Below are positions 42,676 to 52,379 of a stretch of DNA of 64,000 bases, in pieces. Position 1 is the stretch's first letter. The number at the start of each line of letters is the position of its first letter. The translations under genes and the position numbers were made by a program. Source of the stretch: Vicia villosa (lineage: Eukaryota > Streptophyta > Magnoliopsida > Fabales > Fabaceae); assembly GCF_029867415.1 (NCBI RefSeq), contig NC_081182.1, positions 12,158,646 to 12,222,645 of the forward strand, written 5' to 3'. A model generated the notes under the pieces. That model was given only the letters and a program-made list of their open reading frames with translations. It was not told where the DNA came from and searched no databases.

Positions 42676-43148
42676 ATTTTTAAAAAAAATCCATAAATCA
42701 TGTTATTGATGAAAAACGGAAAAGTGGAAGATGAAAGAAGAAGTATACCCGACGAAGGAGGAAGCAAGAATGAAAAGTGCCGTGTAGAGGAATGAGATGA
42801 ATAAAGCATAACTTTTATAAATGACCGTAGAATATTTTTTTTAAAAAAATCCATAAATCATGTTATTGATGAAAAACGGAAAAGTGGAAGATGAAAGAAG
42901 AAGTTTACCCGACGAAGGAGGAAGCAAGAATGAAAAGTGCAGTGTAGAGGAATGAGATGAATAAAGCATAACTTTTATAAATGACCGTAGAATGATTTTT
43001 TTTTTAAAAAAATCCATAAATCATGTTATTGATGAAAAACGGAAAAGTGGAAGATGAAAGAAAAAGTATACCCGACGAAGGAGGAAGCAAGAATGAAAAG
43101 TGCAGAGGAATGAGATGAATAAAGCATATTTTTTATAAATGAGCGTAG
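42676..43148. repeat. About 160-bp tandem triplication inside unit 5
   Basis: The word CCATAAATCATGTTATTGAT occurs at 42691, 42851 and 43014 (periods 160 and 163 bp), followed each time by GATGAAAAACGGAAAAGTGG and related text. The other units have one copy of this segment, so the triplication arose in unit 5 only. Confidence 0.9.
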
Positions 43149-43329
43149 AGGAATTTGAAGGGTTTTACAGGTTTCCAAGATTAAATTCAAATTTTGTAGG
43201 GTTTCTCAATCACGTGTTTACCAATGAATGCAATAAATAGTGAATATTTAAAAATGATATAATTGTTAGGTAATGATTATGTATTTGTAATGATATTTAG
43301 GTGTATGAAAAACCAATATAAATTGTTTT

Positions 43330-43576
43330 TTCTTATAAATGATAATCACTTTATTAACAATAGAAATTGATTTATCTAGTTGTAAATGATAGTCACTTTA
43401 CTATCAATAGAAATTGATTTGTCTAGTTGTAAATTATAGCCATTTTATTCACAATAGAAATTGAGTTGTCTTGTTGTAAATAGTAGTCACTTTACTAACA
43501 ATAGAAATTAATTTTTCTAATTGTAAATGATAAGTCACTTTATTAACAATAAAAATTGATTTGTTTAATTGTAAAG
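43330..43576. repeat. 47-bp minisatellite, about 5 copies
   Basis: TAGAAATTGATTT-type words start at 43361, 43408, 43455, 43502 and 43550 (period 47-48 bp), alternating with GTAAATGATAGTCACTTTA. It begins exactly where the fifth array unit breaks off. Confidence 0.9.
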
Positions 43577-43760
43577 TGGTTATCATTTAATCTGAAAGGA
43601 CTTAGGTTTGAGTCCTCATAGGCAAAAACTTGTATACAAAAATTGTTAATATTAATATAAATGATAGAAATTATTTGTCATGAATGTACATTGGCCTAGC
43701 AGTTAAGACACAAAGATGTCTTTTAAAGACACTGGATTCAAATCTTTATAAGAAAAAATG
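43577..43760 (+). repeat. Possible tRNA-derived SINE remnants
   Basis: Two short segments have a box B-like word (GGTTTGAGTCC at about 43610 and GGATTCAAATC at about 43734). The second is preceded by TGGCCTAGCAGTTAAGAC, a box A-like word. No full-length SINE, tail or target duplication was established. Confidence 0.3.
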
Positions 43761-44349
43761 AAAAATAAAAAATAAAATCTAATGTGGCAGTACAATCACG
43801 GTTTACAAGTATGAAAAAAATTGGTTTAAAAATAGGAACGACCGTATAAGTCTTTTTTATACATCTCAAATATAGAATAAATAAAGAAAGTTTCTCATCC
43901 AACCCCGTAGATCTCTTATACACCATGCAAAATTCCAATTTTGTCCCCTTGCTTCCGTAGATGCACATCCGGAAGCACCCCATATTTTGAAATTTTTTGA
44001 TTCCTTGACGCATCTACGAAAGCATATAAAACAAAAGAAAACACAATTAATTTCACCTTATTTTCAGTTTAGCAAAACTTCTGTATATGCATCTACGAAA
44101 TATGGTGAAAATAGAGTGTTCCGTAGGTGCATCTACGGAACAGTCTGTTATTTTTTGAATTCATGTCATTTTCATTCAGAAACTCCATTTTTAAAGACAT
44201 ACATTTTCAGATCCAGTAATGCATTTTAAAGAAAACAGTAGGTAGACCAATAAAAATACAATATATAACTAATGTCGGTTAAAGTGTCGAGTACATCATC
44301 AAATACATACAAAAATGAAATATAAATACATCATCAAATATAACTACTG

Positions 44350-45672
44350 AGTATGCCGGGTATCATCCTGCGTACCATCCTGCCCATCTCCTCTACCACC
44401 GCCTCTGCGTCCACCAAGGGCTCTGCTGGCCCTACCCCTAGCGTCAAGTGTCCCACGAGTCCTGGCACGATGTCGACAGTACATAAATGCACTCTGCCAG
44501 CCTGATCATATCATCTAGCACACATCAGGTAGGCAACGTCTGTGTACGACGAACTCGTGTCCACAAAGAGCTGAGTGCCTATAAAAAAGGAAATAGCATC
44601 TCAGCGCCCACTCTCTGTATGTAGCCTACTCCAACTCGTCCCCCTCAGGCTGCTGTGTCGCAGTGAGCTCCGCATCATATTATCTTTGCAGGAAGCTAAA
44701 CCTGACATGGGCCCCTCGTGTCCTCTCCATCTACTCAAGGGCGTCATCAGGATCAACCCCCAGCTCAGCAATTAGCATCTCCCGAGCTTCCGCCTTCGTC
44801 ATCCTACCGTGACGAAGGAGGGTACCCTAGATAGGTAGATGAAGTAGGCATGCCACATCATCTAGGGTGATGGTAATCTCACTGTGGGGTAGATGAAATG
44901 AGGAGGTCTCAGGATGTCATCTCTCCACAAAGGCCGCAAGCATACCATTATGTATAGTATGGTAGCCGAGCATACAGAGGTCCCTCATGTCTGAAGCTTT
45001 CAGTACCTCTTGAAACCACTGCTCGTCAGGCTGCGCGAGATTCTTAATCTTCCGCACATGGTTGTAGAACCTTTATGGATCTCTACTCTGAAATTTTTAA
45101 AAATTTCAAATGGTTAGTAATAAGCAAGGTCAGAACTGAAGAAAATAAATAAATAAGTAATTATCAAATAAAACTTACATCTCCATCCCATATACGTCTG
45201 GCTGCATGATCTGCATATCTAGTCAGAAGAGAAACGTCTACAGGCCCCCGGGGTACCATACAAGCTCTGGCACAAGTATAGGCTCCGGTACCAGATCATC
45301 CTCGTGCAGCTCCGGAGGTGGCAAGGCAGAAGAAGAACCGCCCCGACGAAGTCCTTGGGAGGATGGCAACTGTGAGGAACCCTCGGGATCATCCCGAGGC
45401 CTCCGTGGAGCGGGTGTATGAACTGGAACAGCAGCTGAGAGCCCCTTAACTAGGACAGATGTAGCAGGCCCGGCTGTAGTGGGTGTATGAACTGGAACAA
45501 CAGCTTAGAGCCCCTCAACTGGGACAGATGTAGCAGGCCCGACTAGAGCGAGTGTAGCACGTGGAACAACAACTCCATCGGTCACCTGAGATACTACATG
45601 CGCCCGTTCACGACGTACATATGTGTGTTGCGTAGTCCTCCCATGTATATCTATATCTGGCCCGTGAGTCAT
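44350..45672 (-). pseudogene. Plant mobile domain (MAIN/PMD-like) transposon gene, decayed
   Basis: The minus strand contains, in broken frames, MTHGPDIDIHGRTTQHTYVR at the start, a Pro/Ala/Val-rich linker with a 69-bp duplication, then NHVRKIKNLAQPDEQWF, HSEITITLDDVACLLHLPIQ, MTKAEAREMLIAELGVDPDD, and a C-terminal RASRALGGRRGGGRGDG. These match the plant mobile domain family, also annotated as MAIN-like or as protein phosphatase 7 long-form homologue, which occurs in host genes and in MULE-type transposons. Several stops are present. The stretch is clearly more GC-rich than its surroundings. Confidence 0.75.
45412..45549. repeat. 69-bp in-frame tandem duplication
   Basis: GGGTGTATGAACTGGAACA starts at 45412 and again at 45481. 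69 bp equals 23 codons, so the duplication kept the frame of the plant-mobile-domain gene linker. Confidence 0.85.
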
Positions 45673-46329
45673 AATATCTGCATTATGAAAACATCTACTA
45701 ATAGGTATCTATACATAAAAATTGATTTATAAATAAACAAGAAATTTTAAAAAAAATACTCTTTCCGTAGATGCACCTACGGAAGCATCTTAGTTTCAAA
45801 AACATTGGGTGTTTCTGTAGATGGATCTATGAAATGCCATAACGTACATCTCTTCCGTAGATGGATCTACGGAAGCAACTGAAACTCAGAAACGCAACAA
45901 TGGCATATAAGTACTGTTCCAGCCACTACAAACTCTATTTTTGTGGCTTGATCGTCTATTTAAAACCTCAAACAACCCATACATTGTCTCTAAACACTAT
46001 TGTTAAACCTATCAATTCATTTCTACACCTAAATATCAAATTATAATTGGATTTTACAAATACTCTAAAATTAATCAAAATGTCGAAAACTTACCAGTTA
46101 AATAAATATACAAACTAGATGGAAGCTGATACTTGAGTTGACAACGTCTTCCGAACTCGGGATAAAGAAATACGTCAATTTAAAATTTGAAGTTTGAGAG
46201 TTTGAGTTTGAAAATGTGAAGAATGAGGGAGGGGGAAGGTCTGACGCGAGTTATAACGTCAAACCCTTTCGTAGATGCATTTACGGAAGACTTCCGTAAG
46301 TATATCTACGAAACAAAACAATGAAGGTA

Positions 46330-47003
46330 ATTTTGTCAATTCGATGGTGTGCCTCGTACCTATGGGATGAGTTAAGAAATTCTCTAAATAAAAGTCTTTC
46401 AAAATATCATATTTTGTTAAAATTTCATTTTATTAAAAAACATTAACAAGAGGATGTCAACCTACCATTTTAAAACTAGAAAAACAAACCAACTTATTAG
46501 CCAATCCGTGATAACTTAAATATTTTTAACTAAAAAATACTCCGGTCACAATTATATAAAAAAAAACCTAAACTTTAATCACTTTTATAAATAAAAGTAA
46601 TTAATATTTTAGACTAATAAATGTTTGTAATACTGTTTTACCGATATTTTTTTTTTTGAAATTATGATATGCGGTCTTACGATCGAATAATTCAAAAGGA
46701 ATCAATCCAACCGTCTACTTGCAGCGCGCGGAGATCTCATTTAAAGTTAAATTAGAGTTATGTATAGAATGATCCAACACAAAAATTATTGTAGGATTCG
46801 AACTCAAGACCTCGAAAAAAATACACTCTAAAAAAGTTAATATTAAAAGTTTACTCATCAAATATAACTTTATTTATAAATTATAAATAATTTTATAAAA
46901 TATTTTTTTATTTATAAATTATAAATAATTTTATAAAATATTTTTTTTACTTTGAATGTGAATGAAATAAAAAAAACTAATTCCACTTAATTAAGTTTCA
47001 TTA
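46330..47003. other. Intergenic, AT-rich, no gene
   Basis: Holds a near-perfect duplication of about 39 bp (TTTATAAATTATAAATAATT, at about 46869 and 46910). At about 46793-46815 there is a box B-like word on the minus strand (GAGTTCGAATCC) that may mark a SINE end. Nothing else recognised. Confidence 0.5.
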
Positions 47004-47195
47004 TTTGTTTATGGGAAATGCTAACAAGTGCCCCAGGGCCACTCTTTAATAGCTTTAAAAAGTAAGTTTTTATTGGAAATATGCGTAATTAATGCATCGA
47101 AAATTGAAATGGTAAACTTTTGAAAGAATATTTTCTTTATTTAGAATGCTTAAAGAGTGCCCCTGGGGCACTCGTTAGCATGACCCTTTGTTTAT
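47004..47195. mobile_element. Mutator-type MITE with 9-bp target duplication
   Basis: The element at 47013-47186 (174 bp) begins GGGAAATGCTAACAAGTGCC and ends GGGGCACTCGTTAGCATGACCC, cut here to the terminal words. The ends are inverted repeats. TTTGTTTAT flanks it at 47004-47012 and 47187-47195. A 9-bp duplication with GGG... termini is typical of Mutator-like MITEs. It sits about 270 bp before the DUF760 start codon and could affect its promoter. Confidence 0.85.
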
Positions 47196-47456
47196 TGTAC
47201 ATGCCCAATCAATATTTACATAGTTCCATTTAATTGGGCATTGCTGTCTTCGCTGAGTTCTAAGTATCCACTCGCATTCTTAAGTGTGGTTATTTAACCG
47301 CACGCGGCAGTTGCAAATCACGTGCGAAGCTCATCCCTGTCCTTGAAGTTGGAAGCAGAACAAAGCCGCACAAGTTGGAAAGTTCAATTCCAAACTCAAC
47401 TCCGATACAATCCATAAACAATACTTCACAGAATCCATTTCTTCGTATAGACCATC

Positions 47457-50400
47457 ATGTATTTGTTAACTGCGAAACCCTCATTCAGACCTCAATTGAC
47501 ACTATCTTCTTCTTCTTCTTCAACTTCCACTTCGTTATCTTCAATTTCTCGATTTTCCTTCCCAACTCGTTCACCTTCATCAATCACCTTTCCGAGAAAT
47601 TCAAACCATAAAGGAAGACTCAGTTTCAGAGTTCAATCATCCAATAATGACGCTCCCAATTCTGCTAGTTCCGGCGACTCCAAATCCCCTAACGGCACTC
47701 TGGTACTGATTCCTCTCTCTTCTTTATCTGAAAATTAACCTAATTAATATTATCTCTGTTCATGAATGTACTTCGTTATTGAACTGTTACTTGGAATTTC
47801 TATTGATGCATAATGTATGAAATCATAAGTTTTTGTCTATCTATATGACTGTGTTCCTAATTAGTGTTTAATTTTGAAATTACCAGTCAAAGAGCAGGAG
47901 AGAAATTTTACTGGAATATGTCAAGAACGTGCAGCCGGAATTTATGGAATTGTTTGTGAAAAGAGCGCCTCAACCGGTAATCTGTTGTGTTATTATGAAC
48001 AGTAGTGAAACTGTTAATTGATTGTTGTGTACAAATGGCTATTGGTTTCGTAGTGCAATATTTAATGGGATTTGTTTGGTGGTTAGGTTGTGGATGCAAT
48101 GCGACAAACCGTGACAAATATGATTGGAACACTGCCTCCTCAATTTTTTTCTATAACAATCTCCACTGTAAGATTATGAGTTTTTTTCTCCCTTCTTCAC
48201 TGGCTGTTACCGTCATTTTATGATTTAGTGATATGCAGTTTCTAGAAGGCGGTTATTTTTGGAGCTGGGTCTTAGGGTGTGGGTCCATTTGTTAGGCATG
48301 GTTTTAAGTTTTCTCAACCAGACTATGATACCATGTTGAGAGAAAACAAAGGCATGATATTGTGAAACTGCATGTTTTAACTACACTGCAGAGTCAAATT
48401 TATATAGTCTCAAAGAAATAAATATGAGCGATATTATTCTTATTACATGATATGATATGATATGATATGATATGATATGATATGATATGCCTATATACAA
48501 TAAAAGTCATAAAAACAATCATAATATATTTTTAACAGATGCTAATGACTTTTCTGCCTGTAGATGAGTAACAGTTTTAGCAGTAGATGGTATAATTGGT
48601 AAAGCAACATTAAACCATGTAGCTGGGTTGAATTGCAGTTCTTCTGTTTTGTTTTATATTTTCTCCATGCTTTTTACTTATTTCAGTGGGAACCATTTGT
48701 TTTTTTGTTCAGGTAGCTGAGAACCTTGCACAGCTTATGTACAGTGTCATGATGACTGGATACATGTTTAGAAATGCACAATACCGTTTGGAACTGCAAG
48801 AAAGTTTGGAACAAGTTGCCCTTCCTGATGTGCAAGATAAAAAGGTACACCACTTATCTTCCTTGTCTTTTTGGGATTATATGATGCAGAAGTTAGCGAC
48901 GTGTTTGGATAACTCTAAGGGTGTGTGACACTAATTCTTATGGTCTGATGAGTTATTCGTACGGCGTCGGCTAGCAGCCTAGCAGAAAAGAAAAATAATT
49001 GTCATAAAGTAGTAGATCAGTTCAGGCCTAAGAATTAAGAGTATTTAAGTCTTGAAATTTTGGTTTTCAAAAACTTCTTCGGTGGCTAAAGGATCTTGAC
49101 ATTTTCTTTGGAGAATTACTACTTGATTTAAGACACCAAGTAAATGCTGTAGTCTGTGCATTCTCTAATTTATACTCATAAAATGTTGCAGGATATTCCA
49201 GACTATGCTCCTGGAACTCAAAAGAATGTTTCAGGTGAAGTCATTCGGTGGAACAACATTTCGGGGCCTGAAAAAATGGATGCTAAAAAGTACATTGAAA
49301 TACTTGAAGCAGAGATTGAGGAGCTAAATCGTCAAGTAGGAAGACAGTCGAATAATGCACAAAATGAACTGTTGGAATTCCTAAAATCTCTTGAGCCTCG
49401 AAATTTGAAGGTTGATTCTACTTTTCTTTATCGTTATACAATACTTTTTTGCCTCTTTCCAGCTGATGTGTGCTGTCTGTTTAACATACATTTCTCTACG
49501 CTGACCTGTACTGTATCTTTTATTGGGGTTATGATGTGTGCTGTCTGTTTAACATACACTTCTCTATGCTGACCTATACTGTATCTTTTATTGGGGTTAA
49601 TTCTGAAAATATGGGCTAAAGCAAAATTTAATATCTAATGAGTATTGATTTTTGGAATTGACGAACTTGAACCAGTATTTTGAATATTTGGAATTGCATT
49701 TCTTCCTCAAGTCACACGAATTAAATATCTTGGGTCTGTAATACAAAATGATGGAGAAATAGAAAGGGATATAAACCATCGAATTCAAGTTGGGTTGCTG
49801 AAATGGAGAAGGGCTTCAGGGGTTCTATGTGATGCAAAGGTACCGCTTAAGCTGAAGGGAAAATTTTATCAGACTGCGGTAAAACCTGCGATGTTGTACG
49901 AGACAAAATGTTGGACGTTTAAGAATCAACACAAGAATAAAGTAAGTGTAGCAGAGAAAAGGATGTTGCGTTTGCGTTGGATGTGTGGTAAGACTAGAAA
50001 TGATGGGATTATAAATGAAAATATTAGAGAGGGTTGGGGTAACACCTATAGTAGAGAAGATGGTAGAAAATAGACTTAGGTGGTTTGGGTACATAGAGAG
50101 AAGGCATGTAGATTCTGTGATAAGGAGAGTAGATCAGATAGAGAGAAGTCAAACAACTAGAGGAAGAGGAAGACCTAGAAAGACTATAAGACTAAGAGAA
50201 GTTATTAAGAAAGATCTCGAGTTTAACAATTTGGATAAAAGTAAGGTTCTGGATAGAACATTATGGCGAAAGTTGATCCATGTAGCCTACCCCACTCAGT
50301 GGGATAAGACTTGGTTGTTATTTTTGGAGTTGCATTTCTGTTCAGCTCTGGGTATTAGTATGGCGTTACTGTACTCACTCACCACAATTATGCATCTGCT

Positions 50401-51357
50401 GCTGTTGTTAATTTACTAGCATAGGCACTCTACAGTCTGTATGGTACATTCTTCTATAACTTTGATTTAACATCAGATCCAAATAATTAAACTAAATCAC
50501 TTCAGTTTTCAAGTTTTACTCATTCTGTCTATTAGAATCAATTATGTGCCATATTAAGTAACCCTTCTTTTTCATGTAGGATTTAACGAGTAGTGCTGGG
50601 GAGGACGTTGTGTTTGCAATGAATACGTTTATAAAGCGCCTGCTGGCTGTTGCAGATCCTAGTCAAATGAAGGTTTGTCTCAATATCTCTAATTCCTTTT
50701 ATGTTTTTTTCCAGGTCCTATTAAATAAAGGTTTTTTTGTACCTTTTTTAGTTCCGACTTTGAATAACTGAACTTGTAACTTGTGGTCTTTAACTATGTG
50801 AACTATGTTTAAAGCATACATTACTACAGAGGTAAGATTTTTTGTGTCTTGCCTGATAAATTTGTTGTGAGATACTCTCGAGGGTTTGCAGCAGTCTGCA
50901 CCTTCCAATGCTCAATTGCCCTTACTATCTCAATTGACAAGACCCTCTCTCGAATTCTTTCCTCTTATTAATATAATCTTAGTAACTCTCTAACTTACTA
51001 AAAAGCTTATCTCATATAGACATTATAGGTAAATTAGATCTGTATTTATGTGAATTAAGGCAATCACTACTACTAGTTGTTTTTCAAATTGATTCACGAT
51101 TGAGGTGGTTAACAGCCTTCTCATTTTGCTTGCTATTACTGTAACTATCATTTCTGATATTTGTTCAACTTTTGTTTCAATTCTGATTTTTATAGACTAG
51201 TGTGACTGAGACTAGTGCACCTGAACTCGCCAAACTGCTTTATTGGTTGATGGTGGTTGGGTACAGCATTCGCAACATTGAAGTTCGTTATGACATGGAA
51301 AGAGTACTTGGAACTCCTCCAAAGCTGGCTGAGTTGCCGCCGGGTGAAATTATTTAA
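47457..51357 (+). CDS. DUF760 family protein, predicted chloroplast
   Basis: Seven exons in phase 0: 47457-47702, 47887-47976, 48087-48167, 48713-48844, 49192-49410, 50580-50672, 51196-51357. They give 1023 nt, 340 aa. Residues 1 to about 65 are Ser/Thr/Arg-rich with few acids, like a plastid transit peptide. Two similar helical modules follow, each with a VxxxxPE/EP start and an ending Met-x-x-Gly-Tyr-x-x-Arg-Asn. These are residues about 86-175 ([16 protein letters not shown] ... [18 protein letters not shown]) and about 235-330 ([16 protein letters not shown] ... [20 protein letters not shown]). This is the duplicated DUF760 architecture of Arabidopsis proteins such as At3g17800/At1g48450 (recalled). 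Between them lies a coiled-coil-like stretch ([16 protein letters not shown]). The molecular role is not established. Intron 5 carries a LINE fragment. Confidence 0.88.
48446..48490. repeat. (TGATA)n pentanucleotide microsatellite in DUF760 intron 3
   Basis: About eight perfect ATGAT units, inside the intron between exons 3 and 4. A good candidate polymorphic marker. Confidence 0.9.
49465..49600. repeat. 68-bp tandem duplication in DUF760 intron 5
   Basis: GATGTGTGCTGTCTGTTTAA starts at 49465 and 49533. The two copies differ at only a few positions. It is adjacent to the LINE fragment. Confidence 0.9.
49690..50330 (+). pseudogene. RTE-type LINE reverse transcriptase 3' fragment in intron 5
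   Basis: Reads [20 protein letters not shown], then [40 protein letters not shown], then (one frame over, from about 50015) [20 protein letters not shown] and [20 protein letters not shown] and a final [11 protein letters not shown]. This is the characteristic C-terminus of plant RTE LINE polyproteins. A single frameshift at about 50030 separates the two halves. It is 5'-truncated as usual for LINEs, and in the same orientation as the host gene. Confidence 0.9.
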
Positions 51358-52379
51358 GCAGACCTAATGAAGTCAGTCATCAAATTACTGTTTTTCCCCA
51401 AGTTGGAACCAAGTGCCTTAATTTAATTAGATTTTGCTCTTTTTTATTGATTGGCTGAAGGCTTGGCCATGACATAAAGGACAAGGCTGCATTTTTAGAG
51501 TTCCGGAACTATTGGTCTCCTAATAGTTCATGAGATGGATCATCTTTTTTTCTTCCTCTTGGTAGAATGGAACTTTTCTTAAGTTATACTGACATGATGT
51601 CGAAATTTATAATATCCTTTGATTTATATATGTAACTTCTTTGACAACCTAAAACTATGGTGAATTATTTAAATACAGAAAAAAAATTGTTGGTTCTTTT
51701 ATAGCAGATCTGTTTCATGGTTGGGAAATTCATATAGTAAATCGTTCTTCCACAAAAAGCGCATATTCCACTTACTTTGTTCGGGAAAAGTATGGTATGG
51801 AACATATTTTTCCTCCTTTCTTTTGGGATAAAGAATGTCTCTAATTTCCCAAATGGGTAATGCAATGCAAAAGATTAGAGACTGACGGTGTAAAAGAAAA
51901 TGAAAGAGAAAGGAGTGAGAAAGAAGTAATTGTTTATGTTGCTCTAAAATCATGAATAGACCCGGGGTGGTGTTCACTACACCTGTAACACTTCATAGAA
52001 ACCCCAAAATGTTCTTTCTACACTCCGGATTTCAAATTCCCAACACACTTATTCTTCAATTAAATCACTTCATGATTGAGGCACTTCGTATTTGTCACAA
52101 AATTAGTCAAGATTCCAGTTTTAGGGTTTACAAGTGTATTTCACGCATGTTCTTCAATTAAATCACTTCATGATTGAGGCACTTCGTATTTGTCACAAAA
52201 TTAGTCCCGGATTCAGTTTTAGGATTTACAAGTGTATTTCATCCTTTGACACTAAATTAGATGAAATTTGATATATTTTTTTAAATTTGAATTATAAGTA
52301 ATTCATAACTCAATCCAAGTAAGATAGATCAAAATAGAAGAGCTATCGCGCGCGCGCACGCACACAAATTCATTAGATT
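51358..52379. other. DUF760 3' UTR and intergenic region
   Basis: Contains the 3' UTR, a 98-bp tandem duplication (52052-52244) and a short CG/CA run (CGCGCGCGCGCACGCACACA, about 52348-52367). No gene seen. Confidence 0.6.
52052..52244. repeat. 98-bp tandem duplication
   Basis: TTCTTCAATTAAATCACTTC starts at 52052 and 52150. The second copy has a few differences. Confidence 0.9.

Larger units (their letters stand above)
31211..43326. repeat. Tandem array of five about 2.4-kb units
   Basis: The word TTTTTCAGAATTGTCATATA recurs at 31211, 33646, 36041, 38491 and 41083, giving periods of 2435, 2395, 2450 and 2592 bp. Each unit contains, in the same order, a SPO11-like pseudogene on the minus strand and an F-box gene start on the plus strand. 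Unit 4 is longer because of a 375-bp MITE but has lost about 300 bp near 38573. Unit 5 ends early at about 43326, before the F-box part. The copies are highly similar by eye, with scattered single-base and small indel differences. Confidence 0.95.
43950..46315. repeat. Dispersed palindromic TTCCGTAGAT..ATCTACGGAA motif
   Basis: Imperfect palindromes of about 22-24 bp occur at 43951-43976, 44001-44022, 44079-44100, 44119-44140, 45762-45784, 45812-45834, 45852-45875, 46266-46289 and 46291-46314. They cluster on both sides of the plant-mobile-domain pseudogene and nowhere else in the window, so they look like terminal or subterminal repeats of that element. Confidence 0.7.

Noticed and set aside
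31106..43326. Regularly spaced repeats considered as a CRISPR-like or satellite array
   Set aside because: The units are 2.4 kb, contain recognisable gene remnants and have no short repeat-spacer structure. They are segmental tandem duplications in a plant genome.
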